A DNA stretch of 64,000 nt from JBHIKY01 sp042139015. Lineage in GTDB: Bacteria; Bacillota; Bacilli; Bacillales; Marinococcaceae. The stretch lies in NCBI RefSeq assembly GCF_042139015.1, contig NZ_JBHIKY010000009.1, forward strand, positions 62,001 to 126,000, read 5' to 3'. Below, in pieces: positions 1-8,818 of the stretch. The notes below the pieces were generated by a model. It ran no database searches, had not been told where the DNA came from, and saw only the letters and a program-made list of their open reading frames with translations. Position numbers and translations under genes: made by a program. Position 1 is the first letter of the stretch; every line of letters starts with the position of its first letter.

Positions 1-240
1 TACCCCTTCAATTACTTAGGATCCGCACCGGACCGTTACATCATTGAGGCAGAACTGGTGGAGACGAGCGACAGAACCGAATAAACTTGCACGAACGTGT
101 TCTTTTTTAAGTTCACGCCACGGTGTCGCTGGCGAGTGTACCGCAGACCGCTCTCTTCGGTGTCTCAGCCTCGACACCATACACCACTGAACGTCTGTTG
201 GGCTGATTGACAACAATGAAAATTTAGGCCTGCGCTGGAT

Positions 241-275
241 GCGGACAGGAGATCCGTTATTCTGTAGAATTTTGC
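241..275 (+). repeat. partial copy of dispersed repeat family B
   Basis: The stretch beginning TGCGGACAGGAGATCCGTTA matches the start of the better preserved copy near 38016, which reads TGCGGACAGGAGAGCCGTAC. Only the left part is recognisable here; the following AT-rich sequence does not continue into the usual right arm. It lies in the gene-free left edge, just before the mobile-element-like leader. Family membership is read from the sequence; function is unknown. Confidence 0.45.
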
Positions 276-324
276 TATTTTTTATCGCGCACAATATTTT
301 GTGTAAAACTTGAAAACAAAAAAA

Positions 325-446
325 GGTAGGGTACCCTCCAAGTTGAATCCAACCAAACAAGAAAGGAGTCCCTACCTATGGAACCTAGTATAGGACAAAA
401 CCTCTTCGGAAATCAACTCGATGAAATGGTGCGTGAAGCTTTCTAA
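325..446 (+). pseudogene. truncated mobile-element leader and short ORF
   Basis: A leader with the inverted repeat AGGTAGGG ... CCCTACCT (about 326-333 and 370-377) overlaps a good ribosome binding site (AAAGGAG) and precedes an ATG at 378. The ORF runs only 22 codons (it begins MEPSIGQNLFGNQ) before stopping at 446. A stem that can hide the ribosome binding site in front of an abruptly ended ORF resembles the start of a transposase gene whose rest was lost. I could not assign a transposase family, and no matching far end is visible, so this is a weak call. The rest of 1-579 holds no gene I can support. Confidence 0.25.
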
Positions 447-579
447 TAAGGCATTTAATAGATTCTGATCGGACGCCAGCATGTAATCTGCAATAAGTAT
501 ATCCTTTGCCTGAATTTCAGCGGCAATCTCTGTGATATCGAGAGATCGGCCGGCCCGGCGATCTGCTGCTTCTATGTTA

Positions 580-1662
580 TTACTTACACTGTCCGTCGTT
601 CAACATGTTGATTATTTGTGTGCCGAATTCTTCGGTTGTGAGGCTCCCGCCGAGATCGGCTGTTTTCCTGCCCTGTGCCAGTATCTTCTCAACGGCACGG
701 TTGATTGAGGAAGCTGCTTCGAGCAGAGTGTCGTCTTTTCGGCGCCGGCCGAGCCAGTCAAGCATCATCTGCGCAGACATTATTTCTGATACCGGGTTAG
801 CAGCTCCTTTTCCTGCAATATCAGGTGCGGATCCATGAGTGGCCTGTGCTATCATCAAGGTTTCTCCCAGATTTAAGCCTGGAGCGAGCCCGAGACCGCC
901 TATTAAGCCTGCGGCCTGGTCCGATAGTATATCTCCAAACATGTTAGTGGTCACAATAACATCAAAGGCTTCTGGTTTCTGGGTAAGATGAAGTGCAAAG
1001 GCATCAACATGAAAATCATCAACGACAATGTCAGGGAAGCGCTCAGCTACACGGAGGCAGCTTTCGTGAAATAAGCCGCAGCCCTGTCGGAGAACATTTT
1101 TCTTATGAACGATAGTGACATGTTTTTTGCGGGAAGCGGCTGACGCAAACGCCATCTCTGCTATTCTTTCAGAGGCTTTTCTAGTAACGAGCCGTATGGA
1201 GAGCGCTGTGTCCGGATCTGTCATAAATTCCCCGGAATTCGAGTAAAGGTTACGGTCGGCGTACATTCCTTCGGTGTTTTCTCTTACGACAACAAGGTCA
1301 ACATTCTGGTAGCGGGTGCGGACACCGTCATAATTTCGGGCAGGGCGGAAGTTCGCGTATAAATCGAAGTGCTTTCTCAGTCTTCCGCTCGGATTGACCA
1401 TCGCAGGGTCGGCTGTATCGTAAATATGGGTGGTCAGTGGACCAAGTATCGCGGCATCCGAATGGGTCAGGCCGGCAATTGTTTCCTCGGGGAGGGTCGT
1501 GCCATATTTCTTGTAAGCGGAAAGGCCTGCCGGAAGGTGCCTGAAATTCAATCTGAAATTGCCGCAGCGTTCCTGTGCTGCTCTAAGCACGTTGAAGGTT
1601 ACATTTACTATTTCAGGCCCAATTCCGTCCCCTTCCATGACAGCAATCTGATAACTATTCAT
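580..1662 (-). CDS. isocitrate/isopropylmalate dehydrogenase family protein
   Basis: A 360-residue NAD(P)-dependent beta-decarboxylating dehydrogenase. The N-terminus carries the family motif GDGIGPEIV (residues 11-19). The substrate-phosphate/carboxylate arginine region is seen as LRKHFDLYANFRP, followed by VVRENTEGMYADR, and the metal/catalytic region as TTNMFGDILSDQAAGLIGGLG. Near the C-terminus HGSAPDIAGKGAANP is the adenine-binding loop. The RENTEGMYADR form is nearer to isocitrate, homoisocitrate and tartrate dehydrogenases than to LeuB, but the exact substrate cannot be read. It is the last gene of a leftward operon with the TcuA-like gene 15 bases upstream, so it probably oxidises a hydroxy-tricarboxylate made by its neighbours. 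The start has a clear AGGAG-like site. Confidence 0.85.
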   Translation of the reverse strand: MNSYQIAVMEGDGIGPEIVNVTFNVLRAAQERCGNFRLNFRHLPAGLSAYKKYGTTLPEETIAGLTHSDAAILGPLTTHIYDTADPAMVNPSGRLRKHFDLYANFRPARNYDGVRTRYQNVDLVVVRENTEGMYADRNLYSNSGEFMTDPDTALSIRLVTRKASERIAEMAFASAASRKKHVTIVHKKNVLRQGCGLFHESCLRVAERFPDIVVDDFHVDAFALHLTQKPEAFDVIVTTNMFGDILSDQAAGLIGGLGLAPGLNLGETLMIAQATHGSAPDIAGKGAANPVSEIMSAQMMLDWLGRRRKDDTLLEAASSINRAVEKILAQGRKTADLGGSLTTEEFGTQIINMLNDGQCK

Positions 1663-1677
1663 CGTTTATCTCCTTTG

Positions 1678-3186
1678 TCAGCGATTGTGAGCCCTGTTGT
1701 TCCGGGCATAGGCTGCGGCAGCGGCACCAGCGAGCCTTCCAAAGACGGAGCCTGACATCAACCCGGATCCGCCGGGGTAGTTTTCATAAAAGATGCCGCC
1801 GATCATTTCTCCTGCTGCAAACAGACCTTGAATCGGCGTCTTATCTTTCGATAGAACCTCTCCCGTCGGAGCAGCGTGGATACCTCCAAAAGAAAAAGTA
1901 ATGCCGCAGGTAATTGGATAAGCATAAAATGGTCCTTCTTCCAGGCGAAGAGCCCAGTTACTTTTTGGCGGGGTGATGCCAGTTGTTCCCTTGCCATCCT
2001 TTTCATTCGGATAGTATTCTCCATCCTGCACGGCAGCGTTGTATTCTTTGATGGTTTGCAGAAATGACTCTTTATTAATTGTGAGAAGCTCCGCCAGCTC
2101 TTCCAGGGAGTCCGCCTGAAAAAAAGTAGCTTCTTCTCTGTTGTATTCTTCACGAAGCATCGGCCGCACCTGGTTGTCGAAAAGCTGGTAGGCCATTGCC
2201 CCCGGCTGTTTCAATACTTCACGCCCGTACTTCGCATACGTGTAATTTCGAAAATCAGCTCCTTCATCCACGAAGCGCGCGCCGTCCCGGTTTACCATAA
2301 TACCAAGCGGATACGAATGCTTTTTAAATATATCACCCGGCTTCGTGAAATCACCGACCTTCGGGGCGTTGTAGTCAGTGCCGATGGAATGGCAGCCGCT
2401 CCAGTCCCCGTAAGGCTCGGCACCGGCCTCCATTGCCATCGATAAGCCGTCTCCTGTATTGAATTCGGTTCCGCGGACGATCGCTGCATTCCACTCAGAG
2501 CCAATATGCTCTGACCGCATTTTTTTATTAGCTTCAAAGCCGCCGCAGGCGAGTACGACACTTTCAGTTTTTACCGTAAGCACTCTTTCGTGTTGTTCAA
2601 CTTCAATTCCGGAAACTCGTCCTTCCTCCTGATGAATCCTCACAGCGCGGGACTCGTACCAGATGTCAATGCCGAGCTCTGCTGCCCGTTCATTTAATTT
2701 TTCAATCAGGCCGACGCCGATGTTTTCTGTTTTAACGGGGAGGCCGCCCCAGAAATGATTTTTTCCATTTTTCTTAAAGGATTGATTTGCGTAGTTTAGA
2801 GTAAAGGTAATGCCGTGGCTGTGCATCCAGGAGATAGTGGAAAACGATTCATTTACAAGCTGTCCGGCAAGCTCTGGATCACTTTTATCTCTTGTTACCC
2901 TCATAATATCGTTGTAGTAATTCTCTTCCTTGTATTCCGGCATTACAATTTCACTTGCTTCTGCATCAGTTATCTCCGGAATAACCTTTCTGATATCTTC
3001 AAGCCCGCGGTACGCAAACCGTATCGCTCCATCTGTAAAATAGGAATTGCCTCCACGTTTATGGCGCGGGGCACGTTCAAGCACTAATACCTGAAGTCCG
3101 GATTCCTTTGCTGAAATGGCTGCGCATAAGGCGGCGTTCCCTGCACCGGCAACAACAACATCATAGTAAATTATATCAGCTGACAT
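1678..3186 (-). CDS. tcuA: FAD-dependent tricarballylate dehydrogenase-like flavoprotein
   Basis: A 502-residue flavoprotein of the fumarate reductase/succinate dehydrogenase flavoprotein family. The FAD-binding dinucleotide fold is at the N-terminus (VVVAGAGNAALCAAISA, residues 10-26), with the acidic ribose-binding end LVLERAP and then HKRGGNSYFTDG. The GNAALCAA and RGGNS signatures are those I associate with TcuA, which oxidises tricarballylate to cis-aconitate. The C-terminal FAD-binding part reads GGIHAAPTGEVL and GLFAAGEMIGGIFYENYPGGSGL. No heme or signal peptide is seen, so it is cytosolic and needs an electron acceptor; no TcuB-like iron-sulfur/heme partner is nearby. It sits between the prpF-like and dehydrogenase genes and downstream of TctABC, consistent with tricarboxylate breakdown. 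Another fumarate-reductase-like substrate remains possible. Confidence 0.8.
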   Translation of the reverse strand: MSADIIYYDVVVAGAGNAALCAAISAKESGLQVLVLERAPRHKRGGNSYFTDGAIRFAYRGLEDIRKVIPEITDAEASEIVMPEYKEENYYNDIMRVTRDKSDPELAGQLVNESFSTISWMHSHGITFTLNYANQSFKKNGKNHFWGGLPVKTENIGVGLIEKLNERAAELGIDIWYESRAVRIHQEEGRVSGIEVEQHERVLTVKTESVVLACGGFEANKKMRSEHIGSEWNAAIVRGTEFNTGDGLSMAMEAGAEPYGDWSGCHSIGTDYNAPKVGDFTKPGDIFKKHSYPLGIMVNRDGARFVDEGADFRNYTYAKYGREVLKQPGAMAYQLFDNQVRPMLREEYNREEATFFQADSLEELAELLTINKESFLQTIKEYNAAVQDGEYYPNEKDGKGTTGITPPKSNWALRLEEGPFYAYPITCGITFSFGGIHAAPTGEVLSKDKTPIQGLFAAGEMIGGIFYENYPGGSGLMSGSVFGRLAGAAAAAYARNNRAHNR

Positions 3187-3206
3187 TTATCTATTCCTCC
3201 ATTCAT

Positions 3207-4394
3207 TTAGTGGTGTTTTGCACGGGATACGGAGGCTGGGAGTGGATCTTCCAGCACCTGGGCAGGCACGTAGGCAAACCCATCCATCAGCCGGCGCGAG
3301 GTTCTGGCCACTGCAGAACGGGTGATGTGATACTCCCCGCTGTGGTATTCAACTGTTATGCTAAAATCCATCTTTCCAGTCGGGTGGCCGATCGTGATAT
3401 TTCCCCAGCCGCGGTAGGCGCTGATCTCATGAACCACCGTGCCAGGAATTAACGCTGCAGTGGATGTGCAGATTCCACCTGTTACCGCGAAGGCCTTGTG
3501 CATTTTCCCCATTGCCATCGCACGCGCTGTAAAATCAATGTCTTCATCAGCTTTACTTCTTTTCTCTAAACCATAGAAAGGAGGGGAGACAAAGATAATT
3601 TTCGGAACGGACTGTGAGATCAGCTTTGCTTCCTCTTTTGTTTTCACAAAACCAAGCCTGCAGGCCACGGTCGCACGAATTTCCTCAAGAAGGGCGAGAT
3701 GGCCGTGATTTGATTCAATCTCCATCGGGGTTTCTCTACCGGTTAAGCCGATATCGACGGCTTTGACAAATGCGGCCGGTGTCGAAGCGTCAACAATGCT
3801 GACTTCGATGTCCCGGCCGCTTTCTAATGTAATCACATCTCTTGGGTTACCGGTCGGCAGAATTTTACCGGTGAGCGAGCCCCCGGAATTTACGAAGTTA
3901 AGCATGATTCTTGCCCCTGGATTGGGAACTCCCGGAATAAAGGTTTCCCCGGCTGTCAACGATTTTCCGTATTTGACCGGTACTTCCGCCTCGATAATTT
4001 TTTTCGTATTCGTGTTATAAATCCGGACAATGGTCAATGGCTCCACCGCCGGGACGAGCCCTTCATCCACTGCATATGGCCCGACCCCTGAAGAAATATT
4101 GCCGCAGTTGCTCCTGTAATCAATATGAGGTTTATCGATGGAAACCTGGCCAAACGTATAATCAATGTCCGCGTCAGAGCGGAGGGAAGGCTTAATAATC
4201 GCAACCTTGCTCGTCAATGGATCTGCGCCTCCCAGACCATCGATCTGGCGGTGGTCGGGACTTCCATAGATTGATAGAATCACTTTTTCTCTGTGCTGTG
4301 GATCTGCTGGGAGCTCATTGTCCATCAGATAGACCCCTTTGCTCGTGCCGCCCCGGATAATTGCTGCTTTAATTCGCTTATAATCTCGCGCCAA
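3207..4394 (-). CDS. prpF: PrpF family aconitate/methylaconitate isomerase
   Basis: A cytosolic cofactor-free isomerase of the PrpF (DUF453) family with the diaminopimelate-epimerase-like double fold. Visible signatures are IRGGTSKGVYL near the N-terminus, GGADPLTSKVAI, and SNCGNISSGVGPYA carrying the conserved cysteine. Known members move the double bond of 2-methyl- or trans-aconitate to the cis isomer or tautomerise oxalomesaconate. With a TcuA-like enzyme beside it, a cis/trans-aconitate step is the likeliest job. An upstream TTG at 4415 is possible, but the GGGAG at about 4402-4406 sits 7-8 bases before the TTG at 4394, giving 395 residues. A 20-base gap separates it from the flavoprotein gene, so the two are co-transcribed. 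Confidence 0.85.
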   Translation of the reverse strand: MARDYKRIKAAIIRGGTSKGVYLMDNELPADPQHREKVILSIYGSPDHRQIDGLGGADPLTSKVAIIKPSLRSDADIDYTFGQVSIDKPHIDYRSNCGNISSGVGPYAVDEGLVPAVEPLTIVRIYNTNTKKIIEAEVPVKYGKSLTAGETFIPGVPNPGARIMLNFVNSGGSLTGKILPTGNPRDVITLESGRDIEVSIVDASTPAAFVKAVDIGLTGRETPMEIESNHGHLALLEEIRATVACRLGFVKTKEEAKLISQSVPKIIFVSPPFYGLEKRSKADEDIDFTARAMAMGKMHKAFAVTGGICTSTAALIPGTVVHEISAYRGWGNITIGHPTGKMDFSITVEYHSGEYHITRSAVARTSRRLMDGFAYVPAQVLEDPLPASVSRAKHH

Positions 4395-4492
4395 TGCTGT
4401 CACTCCCTTTTTCAAATAATGACAATGGTTGCGGTTACAAAAAATACTACAGTATAATTTTTAATAATTAAAATATTAATAATTTATTAATT

Positions 4493-4513
4493 ATCATAAA
4501 AATTATTTATGAT
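4493..4513. promoter_or_regulatory. perfect palindrome, candidate LysR operator
   Basis: ATCATAAA and TTTATGAT flank a five-base centre in the divergent gap between the prpF-like gene (leftward) and the 2-hydroxyacid dehydrogenase gene (rightward). Eighteen of the 21 bases recur, inverted, at 8735-8752 in front of tctC. The shared sequence and its position suggest an operator for the neighbouring LysR protein; this is inference. Confidence 0.5.
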
Positions 4514-4577
4514 CATGCCGCTGAAGTTGCTGTAGTATGGACAGTAATCACACACATGCTGAAAAGAGGAGAAGGCG

Positions 4578-5504
4578 ATGAAAGTACTTATACTTGGAGA
4601 TTATGAAAATGTACATTCGTCCTCGAGTGCGGCTCTGCGCTTAACGGAAAAAGGGTGGGAGGTGCAGGCCATCACGGAGCCGGTGAAGCCGGCAGATGTT
4701 CCAGGACTTGCTTCCGGGACAGACGCCATCGTATTAGTCCGGGAACGGACCGCGCTGCCAGAGGATATAATTGCTCAGCTTTCTCACGTCCGGCTCATTT
4801 CCCAGACCGGAAAGGGAACAGCGCACCTGGATCGGGAGGCACTAAACCAGCATCATATTGAACTGACGACTACCCCAGGTGGTTCAGCAGATTCTGTGGT
4901 GGAGCTGACGATCGGAATGATGATTGGAGCGGCGAGACAGTTCCCTATCCATCAGGCATCCTTCCAGGAAGGAGAATGGATACAGACCCCTGGCATAGAA
5001 TTACACGGGAAACAGCTAGGTATTTTAGGTTTCGGTGCGATAGGAAAAAAGGTGGCTGCTGCTGCGCAGGCACTTGGAATGAAAGTAAAGGTGTGGAGGC
5101 CGACCGGCACAGACGGTACAGAAAGCAGGGCAGGGGTGGAGGCAGCAGCACTGGAAGAGGTATTGTCCACTTCGGATGTCACCAGCCTGCATATGAGACT
5201 GACGCCGGAATGGAAAGGATTTTTACATAGGGGAAACCTCGAGCTGATGAAAAAAGAAGCGATTTTTGTCAACACTTCCCGAGGCGCATTTGTGGATGAA
5301 TATGCTCTTGCAGAGATGTTGGAAAGTGGACGCCTGCGCGGGGCAGGGCTGGATGTTTTTATAGAAGAGCCGCTGCAGAAGAATCCTTTTGCTTCCTGCC
5401 AAAACGTTCTGCTGACTCCTCATATCGGCTATATTACAACGGAGGTCCTGAAGCGGTTTGCAGAAAACGCACTTACGAATGTGGAAAACTATTTTGAAAG
5501 CTGA
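4578..5504 (+). CDS. D-2-hydroxyacid dehydrogenase
   Basis: A 308-residue NAD-dependent D-isomer 2-hydroxyacid dehydrogenase. The nucleotide fold reads LGILGFGAIGKKVAAAAQALG (about residues 148-168). The catalytic Arg is in NTSRGAFVDE, the Glu in LDVFIEEP and the His in TPHIGY, so all three catalytic residues are present. It starts at an ATG six bases after AGAGGAGAAG. It is transcribed against the surrounding tricarboxylate genes, inserted between prpF and tctB, and shares the divergent control region carrying the palindrome. It may reduce an oxo-acid made in the pathway; the substrate is not readable. Confidence 0.85.
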   Translation: MKVLILGDYENVHSSSSAALRLTEKGWEVQAITEPVKPADVPGLASGTDAIVLVRERTALPEDIIAQLSHVRLISQTGKGTAHLDREALNQHHIELTTTPGGSADSVVELTIGMMIGAARQFPIHQASFQEGEWIQTPGIELHGKQLGILGFGAIGKKVAAAAQALGMKVKVWRPTGTDGTESRAGVEAAALEEVLSTSDVTSLHMRLTPEWKGFLHRGNLELMKKEAIFVNTSRGAFVDEYALAEMLESGRLRGAGLDVFIEEPLQKNPFASCQNVLLTPHIGYITTEVLKRFAENALTNVENYFES

Positions 5505-5512
5505 AGCAAAAA

Positions 5513-5542
5513 GGAGGCGCGGGTGTCATAGTCCCGGCCTCC
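5513..5542. terminator. bidirectional terminator between convergent genes
   Basis: GGAGGC-GCGGG and CCCG-GCCTCC form a GC-rich stem around a short loop between the stop codons of the 2-hydroxyacid dehydrogenase (rightward) and tctB (leftward). A-rich sequence lies to the left, serving as the U-run for the leftward transcript. Confidence 0.7.
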
Positions 5543-5549
5543 ATAAAAT

Positions 5550-5993
5550 TTACCACCCCAGCAGGTTGTCCGGCCAATATAAGTTCATATACATACTGAA
5601 TACATTGACCGCGACTAGGACAAATGCAGTAGTGGCGGCGGTTTTCCACAGCTTTATTTTTGATTCATAATACAGAAAAGCACCTAGAAAAACAGCTGTT
5701 GCTGCCATTAAGCCTGCAATATAAATTAGCAGCACGTAACCAAGCAGCCAGCAGGTATATATTAAGGGCCGTCTCCAGCGCAGCACTTCTCTGTCACCCT
5801 CTTGTTTTTTTGCCTTTCTCCAATTCTTGATCTGTATCAGGGTGTACAAAAAACAGAAAAGGGCGCCGATGATCGAGATATAAAAAGGGAAATACTTTGC
5901 AAGCCGGGTAAATTCATTAGCCGTCCACGCCGTGTATATAAACACAATCATCAGGAAGGCGGAAAATAAGATGGAAGCGAATTTTTTATCCAT
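5550..5993 (-). CDS. tctB: tripartite tricarboxylate transporter small membrane subunit
   Basis: A 147-residue membrane protein with about four spans: residues 5-25, 36-54, a hydrophobic pair near 78-110, and 115-137. A basic loop (KNWRKAKKQEGDREVLRWRR) divides them. Length and topology fit TctB, the small permease subunit that pairs with TctA. The start overlaps the end of tctA by 8 bases, which indicates translational coupling. TctB is poorly conserved, so the identification rests mainly on its place after tctA. Confidence 0.8.
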   Translation of the reverse strand: MDKKFASILFSAFLMIVFIYTAWTANEFTRLAKYFPFYISIIGALFCFLYTLIQIKNWRKAKKQEGDREVLRWRRPLIYTCWLLGYVLLIYIAGLMAATAVFLGAFLYYESKIKLWKTAATTAFVLVAVNVFSMYMNLYWPDNLLGW

Positions 5994-7482
5994 TGCTGTT
6001 CCCCCTGTCGTTTCTTTCGATTGTACTGCTGAATTTTTTCACGATAACCCCTCCAAACAAGAGCAGTCCAATGAGGACCCACAGCACGATGACCAATGGA
6101 TTTAACAGCCACGTCCATTCATATCTTTCGACCGAAAGCCAGAGATAGCGCTCAGCAGATAACGATAATACAAACCCGATCAACAGCGGTGCGCGAGGCC
6201 AGTCAAGGCTTTCCATCACTAGACCGAGCAGCCCGATCCCCAGAAATATCAAAATATCTCCCCACGCATAGGAGCTTTGGTAGGCTCCGAGTACGATAAT
6301 TATGATTAAAAAGGGAATCAGCTTATTGGCAGGAATAAAGCTTAAGCTTGAAATTGGTTTCGTTAAAAGGATACAAAGCAGTACGCCTACCACGTTTGCG
6401 AGCACTAAGGTCCAAATGATGGATAGAGTGACGGAGAGGTCAGAGGTAAGCATGGTCGGCCCCGCCTGCAGCCCCATGAGAGTCAATCCGCCAAGCAGAA
6501 CAGCCGTCGTACCGCTCCCGGGAATACCAAACAGTAAAGCAGGAATTAATGATCCGCCTTCCTTCGCATTATTTGCGCTTTCAGGGGCAATCACTCCACG
6601 TATATCTCCTTCTCCAAAATGATTGTCCCGTACGGTTTTTTTACCGACCCCGTAGCTGATCCAGTCGACGACACTGCCGCCCAGACCTGGAATAAACCCG
6701 ATAACGGCACCGAGCACGGCGCTGCGCAATACGAGCCACTTATTGTGAATGGCATCAGTAACACCCTTAAGTACGCCTCTTTGAAGCGGGGGCGCATCCG
6801 AAATGCTTTTCTGGCCGCTCAGCATATTAATTAACGCCGGAAAAGCAAACAATCCGAGGGCAAGTGCGGCCAATGGAATGCCATTGGATAAATACGTTGA
6901 TTCGAAGGTGAAGCGATACTGTGCGACAGCAGGAGCACTTCCAACGGTGCCGATCATCATGCCGAGAATTCCTGATATCAGCCCTTTTAACGGAGAATTT
7001 CCCGCTAAAATACCGACCATGCTTAACCCGAGCAGCGCCAGCATAAATAATTCCGGAGAGCCGAACGCAAGAATCAATGGCCGTGCAATCGGAATTGTGA
7101 GGTATAAAGCAATGCCTCCAATAACCCCGCCAATCATGGAACAAAAGAAGGCGGCGCCGAGAGCCCGCGACGCCTGCCCTTTTTTTGCCAGCGGATGGCC
7201 ATCCATAATCGTTGCCTGGGAACCGGATGTGCCTGGAATACCAAGTAGAACGGCGGGAAAAGTATCTCCAGTGTGAACGACGGCCACCATACCAATCAAC
7301 AAAGCCATCCCTGTGTACGTGTCCATCCCAAATACGAATGGGAGAAGCAGGGACATTCCCACGGTGCCGCTTAACCCCGGCAGGAGCCCAACCGTAAGGC
7401 CAATGAATATCCCTAGAAACATGAATGCAATCCGGGACGGGTCGAGTAATATCACTAATGCTTCTATCGCTGCTTCTATCAT
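5986..7482 (-). CDS. tctA: tripartite tricarboxylate transporter large membrane subunit
   Basis: A 498-residue permease with about twelve hydrophobic segments. TctA signatures are GLTVGLLPGLSGTVGMSLLLPF (residues about 28-49), HTGDTFPAVLLGIPGTSGSQAT and the second half GFIPGLGGSVVDWISYGVGKK, the two GLLPG/GLGG repeats that mark this family. It forms the ion-driven channel that receives the substrate from TctC. It lies 24 bases after tctC and overlaps tctB, so the three make one transport operon. Family substrates are citrate, tricarballylate, aconitate and some aromatic acids; the neighbours favour a tricarboxylate. Confidence 0.93.
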   Translation of the reverse strand: MIEAAIEALVILLDPSRIAFMFLGIFIGLTVGLLPGLSGTVGMSLLLPFVFGMDTYTGMALLIGMVAVVHTGDTFPAVLLGIPGTSGSQATIMDGHPLAKKGQASRALGAAFFCSMIGGVIGGIALYLTIPIARPLILAFGSPELFMLALLGLSMVGILAGNSPLKGLISGILGMMIGTVGSAPAVAQYRFTFESTYLSNGIPLAALALGLFAFPALINMLSGQKSISDAPPLQRGVLKGVTDAIHNKWLVLRSAVLGAVIGFIPGLGGSVVDWISYGVGKKTVRDNHFGEGDIRGVIAPESANNAKEGGSLIPALLFGIPGSGTTAVLLGGLTLMGLQAGPTMLTSDLSVTLSIIWTLVLANVVGVLLCILLTKPISSLSFIPANKLIPFLIIIIVLGAYQSSYAWGDILIFLGIGLLGLVMESLDWPRAPLLIGFVLSLSAERYLWLSVERYEWTWLLNPLVIVLWVLIGLLLFGGVIVKKFSSTIERNDRGNSNG

Positions 7483-7506
7483 GCCAGACTCCTCCTTATC
7501 TCATTA

Positions 7507-8619
7507 TTAAAGTTCAGAAACGTCGGTATCATATTCCTCCTTCAAATACTGCTGTACCCATTCAATCACGTCATCATTTGTATCTGTCATGTTATCAACC
7601 AGTGATTCCAGCTCTTCTTTTTCAAATGGCTCGTAATTTTCTAATACCTCGGCACCTTCTTCTAGAAATTGATCATCTTCGATCATTTCCTCAACCGATG
7701 CTTCCAATGATTCATGAGAAGCATCCGGAGCATCTTCATGAACCCATATAATTTTCTGTATAGTATAGGAAGCGCTTACAAAATCGAGGTAGGAATCCCA
7801 CTCAATACCTGAAGGCGATTCTCCGTGTATTTCTTCATATACTTCCTGCAGGGTAGGAATATCTGGAAAAGCAGGATCGCGTTCGAGCTCGCCCTTATCA
7901 TTGACCTGCCCAAACGTAAACAGTGGAACGGCATCTCCTGATTCCACCATTGGTTCCACACTTTCCGTGTAAGCAGAGGTGGTCTGATAATCGATGTTGC
8001 TTTCTCCCTGCTCAAAGGCTACCCGGGATGGTCCACGTCCTTCATAGCCCATTACGGCATCTACATCAAGATCAAGAACTTCAAACGCCAAAAGCGTAAC
8101 CAAATCCAGTCCGCTTGCACTAATACCCGCATAGGTGAGCTCTTCTTCGACATTTTCAAGGTCGCCCGGTTCTTCAATTCCGGTGGAAGGGGAGGTATAC
8201 ACAACGCCCCCGGTCGGAAATCCGAGCACAGGCTTTAATTTAGAAAGGTCGTATTCCACTGATTCCTGTTCGAGCAGGAATGGAATATGCGTAGATCCGC
8301 TTGTGGCGAGAAGGTTATAGCCATCTGCGTCCATCGCATTTGCGTACTCGTTCGTTCCTGTTATGCTTCCCCCTCCAGGGATATTTTTCGGCTGTACATC
8401 CGGCTCACCGGCTAAGTGTTTTCCAAAGTATGGCCCGGCAAATCGTCCGAATACGTCCGTTCCTCCGCCTGTGTCATAAGGAATGACTATGGAGACGTCC
8501 TGATCCTGGTAAAAGGTGTCGGCATCTGCCGATTCTCCTTCGGATGATTGGGTGTTGCACCCTGCAAGTCCGATCACTGAAGCCAAAGTAAATATCGACA
8601 TCGTTTTGTATTTTTTCAT
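7507..8619 (-). CDS. tctC: TctC tricarboxylate-binding lipoprotein
   Basis: A 370-residue extracytoplasmic solute receptor of the Bug/TctC family. The signal peptide has a lipobox ending IGLAGC (Cys about residue 21), followed by a short Gly/Ser/Glu linker typical of Gram-positive lipoproteins. VSIVIPYDTGGGTDVFGR near residue 43 is the Bug-family beginning, and NIPGGGSITGTNEYANA is the second ligand loop. The C-terminal half is extremely acidic, matching other secreted proteins in the window. It is the first gene of the tctCAB operon, with an AT-rich control region carrying the shared 18-mer upstream. Confidence 0.92.
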   Translation of the reverse strand: MKKYKTMSIFTLASVIGLAGCNTQSSEGESADADTFYQDQDVSIVIPYDTGGGTDVFGRFAGPYFGKHLAGEPDVQPKNIPGGGSITGTNEYANAMDADGYNLLATSGSTHIPFLLEQESVEYDLSKLKPVLGFPTGGVVYTSPSTGIEEPGDLENVEEELTYAGISASGLDLVTLLAFEVLDLDVDAVMGYEGRGPSRVAFEQGESNIDYQTTSAYTESVEPMVESGDAVPLFTFGQVNDKGELERDPAFPDIPTLQEVYEEIHGESPSGIEWDSYLDFVSASYTIQKIIWVHEDAPDASHESLEASVEEMIEDDQFLEEGAEVLENYEPFEKEELESLVDNMTDTNDDVIEWVQQYLKEEYDTDVSEL

Positions 8620-8734
8620 TCGACTAATCCCCTCTCTTGTTTTGAATAATCAATCTTTTCGAAATAATTGATCTTACCGTTAAGCTTAAGTGAGCAATAA
8701 TGATAAGTAAAATAATTATTTTTTATTTAATTTT

Positions 8735-8752
8735 ATAAATAATTTTTATGAT
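8735..8752. promoter_or_regulatory. 18-bp sequence shared with the prpF control region
   Basis: ATAAATAATTTTTATGAT lies about 115 bases upstream of the tctC start and is the exact reverse complement of 18 bases of the palindrome at 4493-4513. Two identical sites in front of two units of one pathway suggest a binding site of the adjacent LysR regulator. High local AT content makes chance similarity possible. Confidence 0.45.
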
Positions 8753-8818
8753 TTTTTCAAAAGATTCTCTCTGGTGAGTGAGTGTATTCAATATAAAACA
8801 AGTTCATCGCTTATTAAA

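Noticed and set aside
16..360. 114-codon open frame on the minus strand at the left edge
   Set aside because: It runs through the repeat B remnant and the hairpin leader, has no good ribosome site and a composition unlike a protein.
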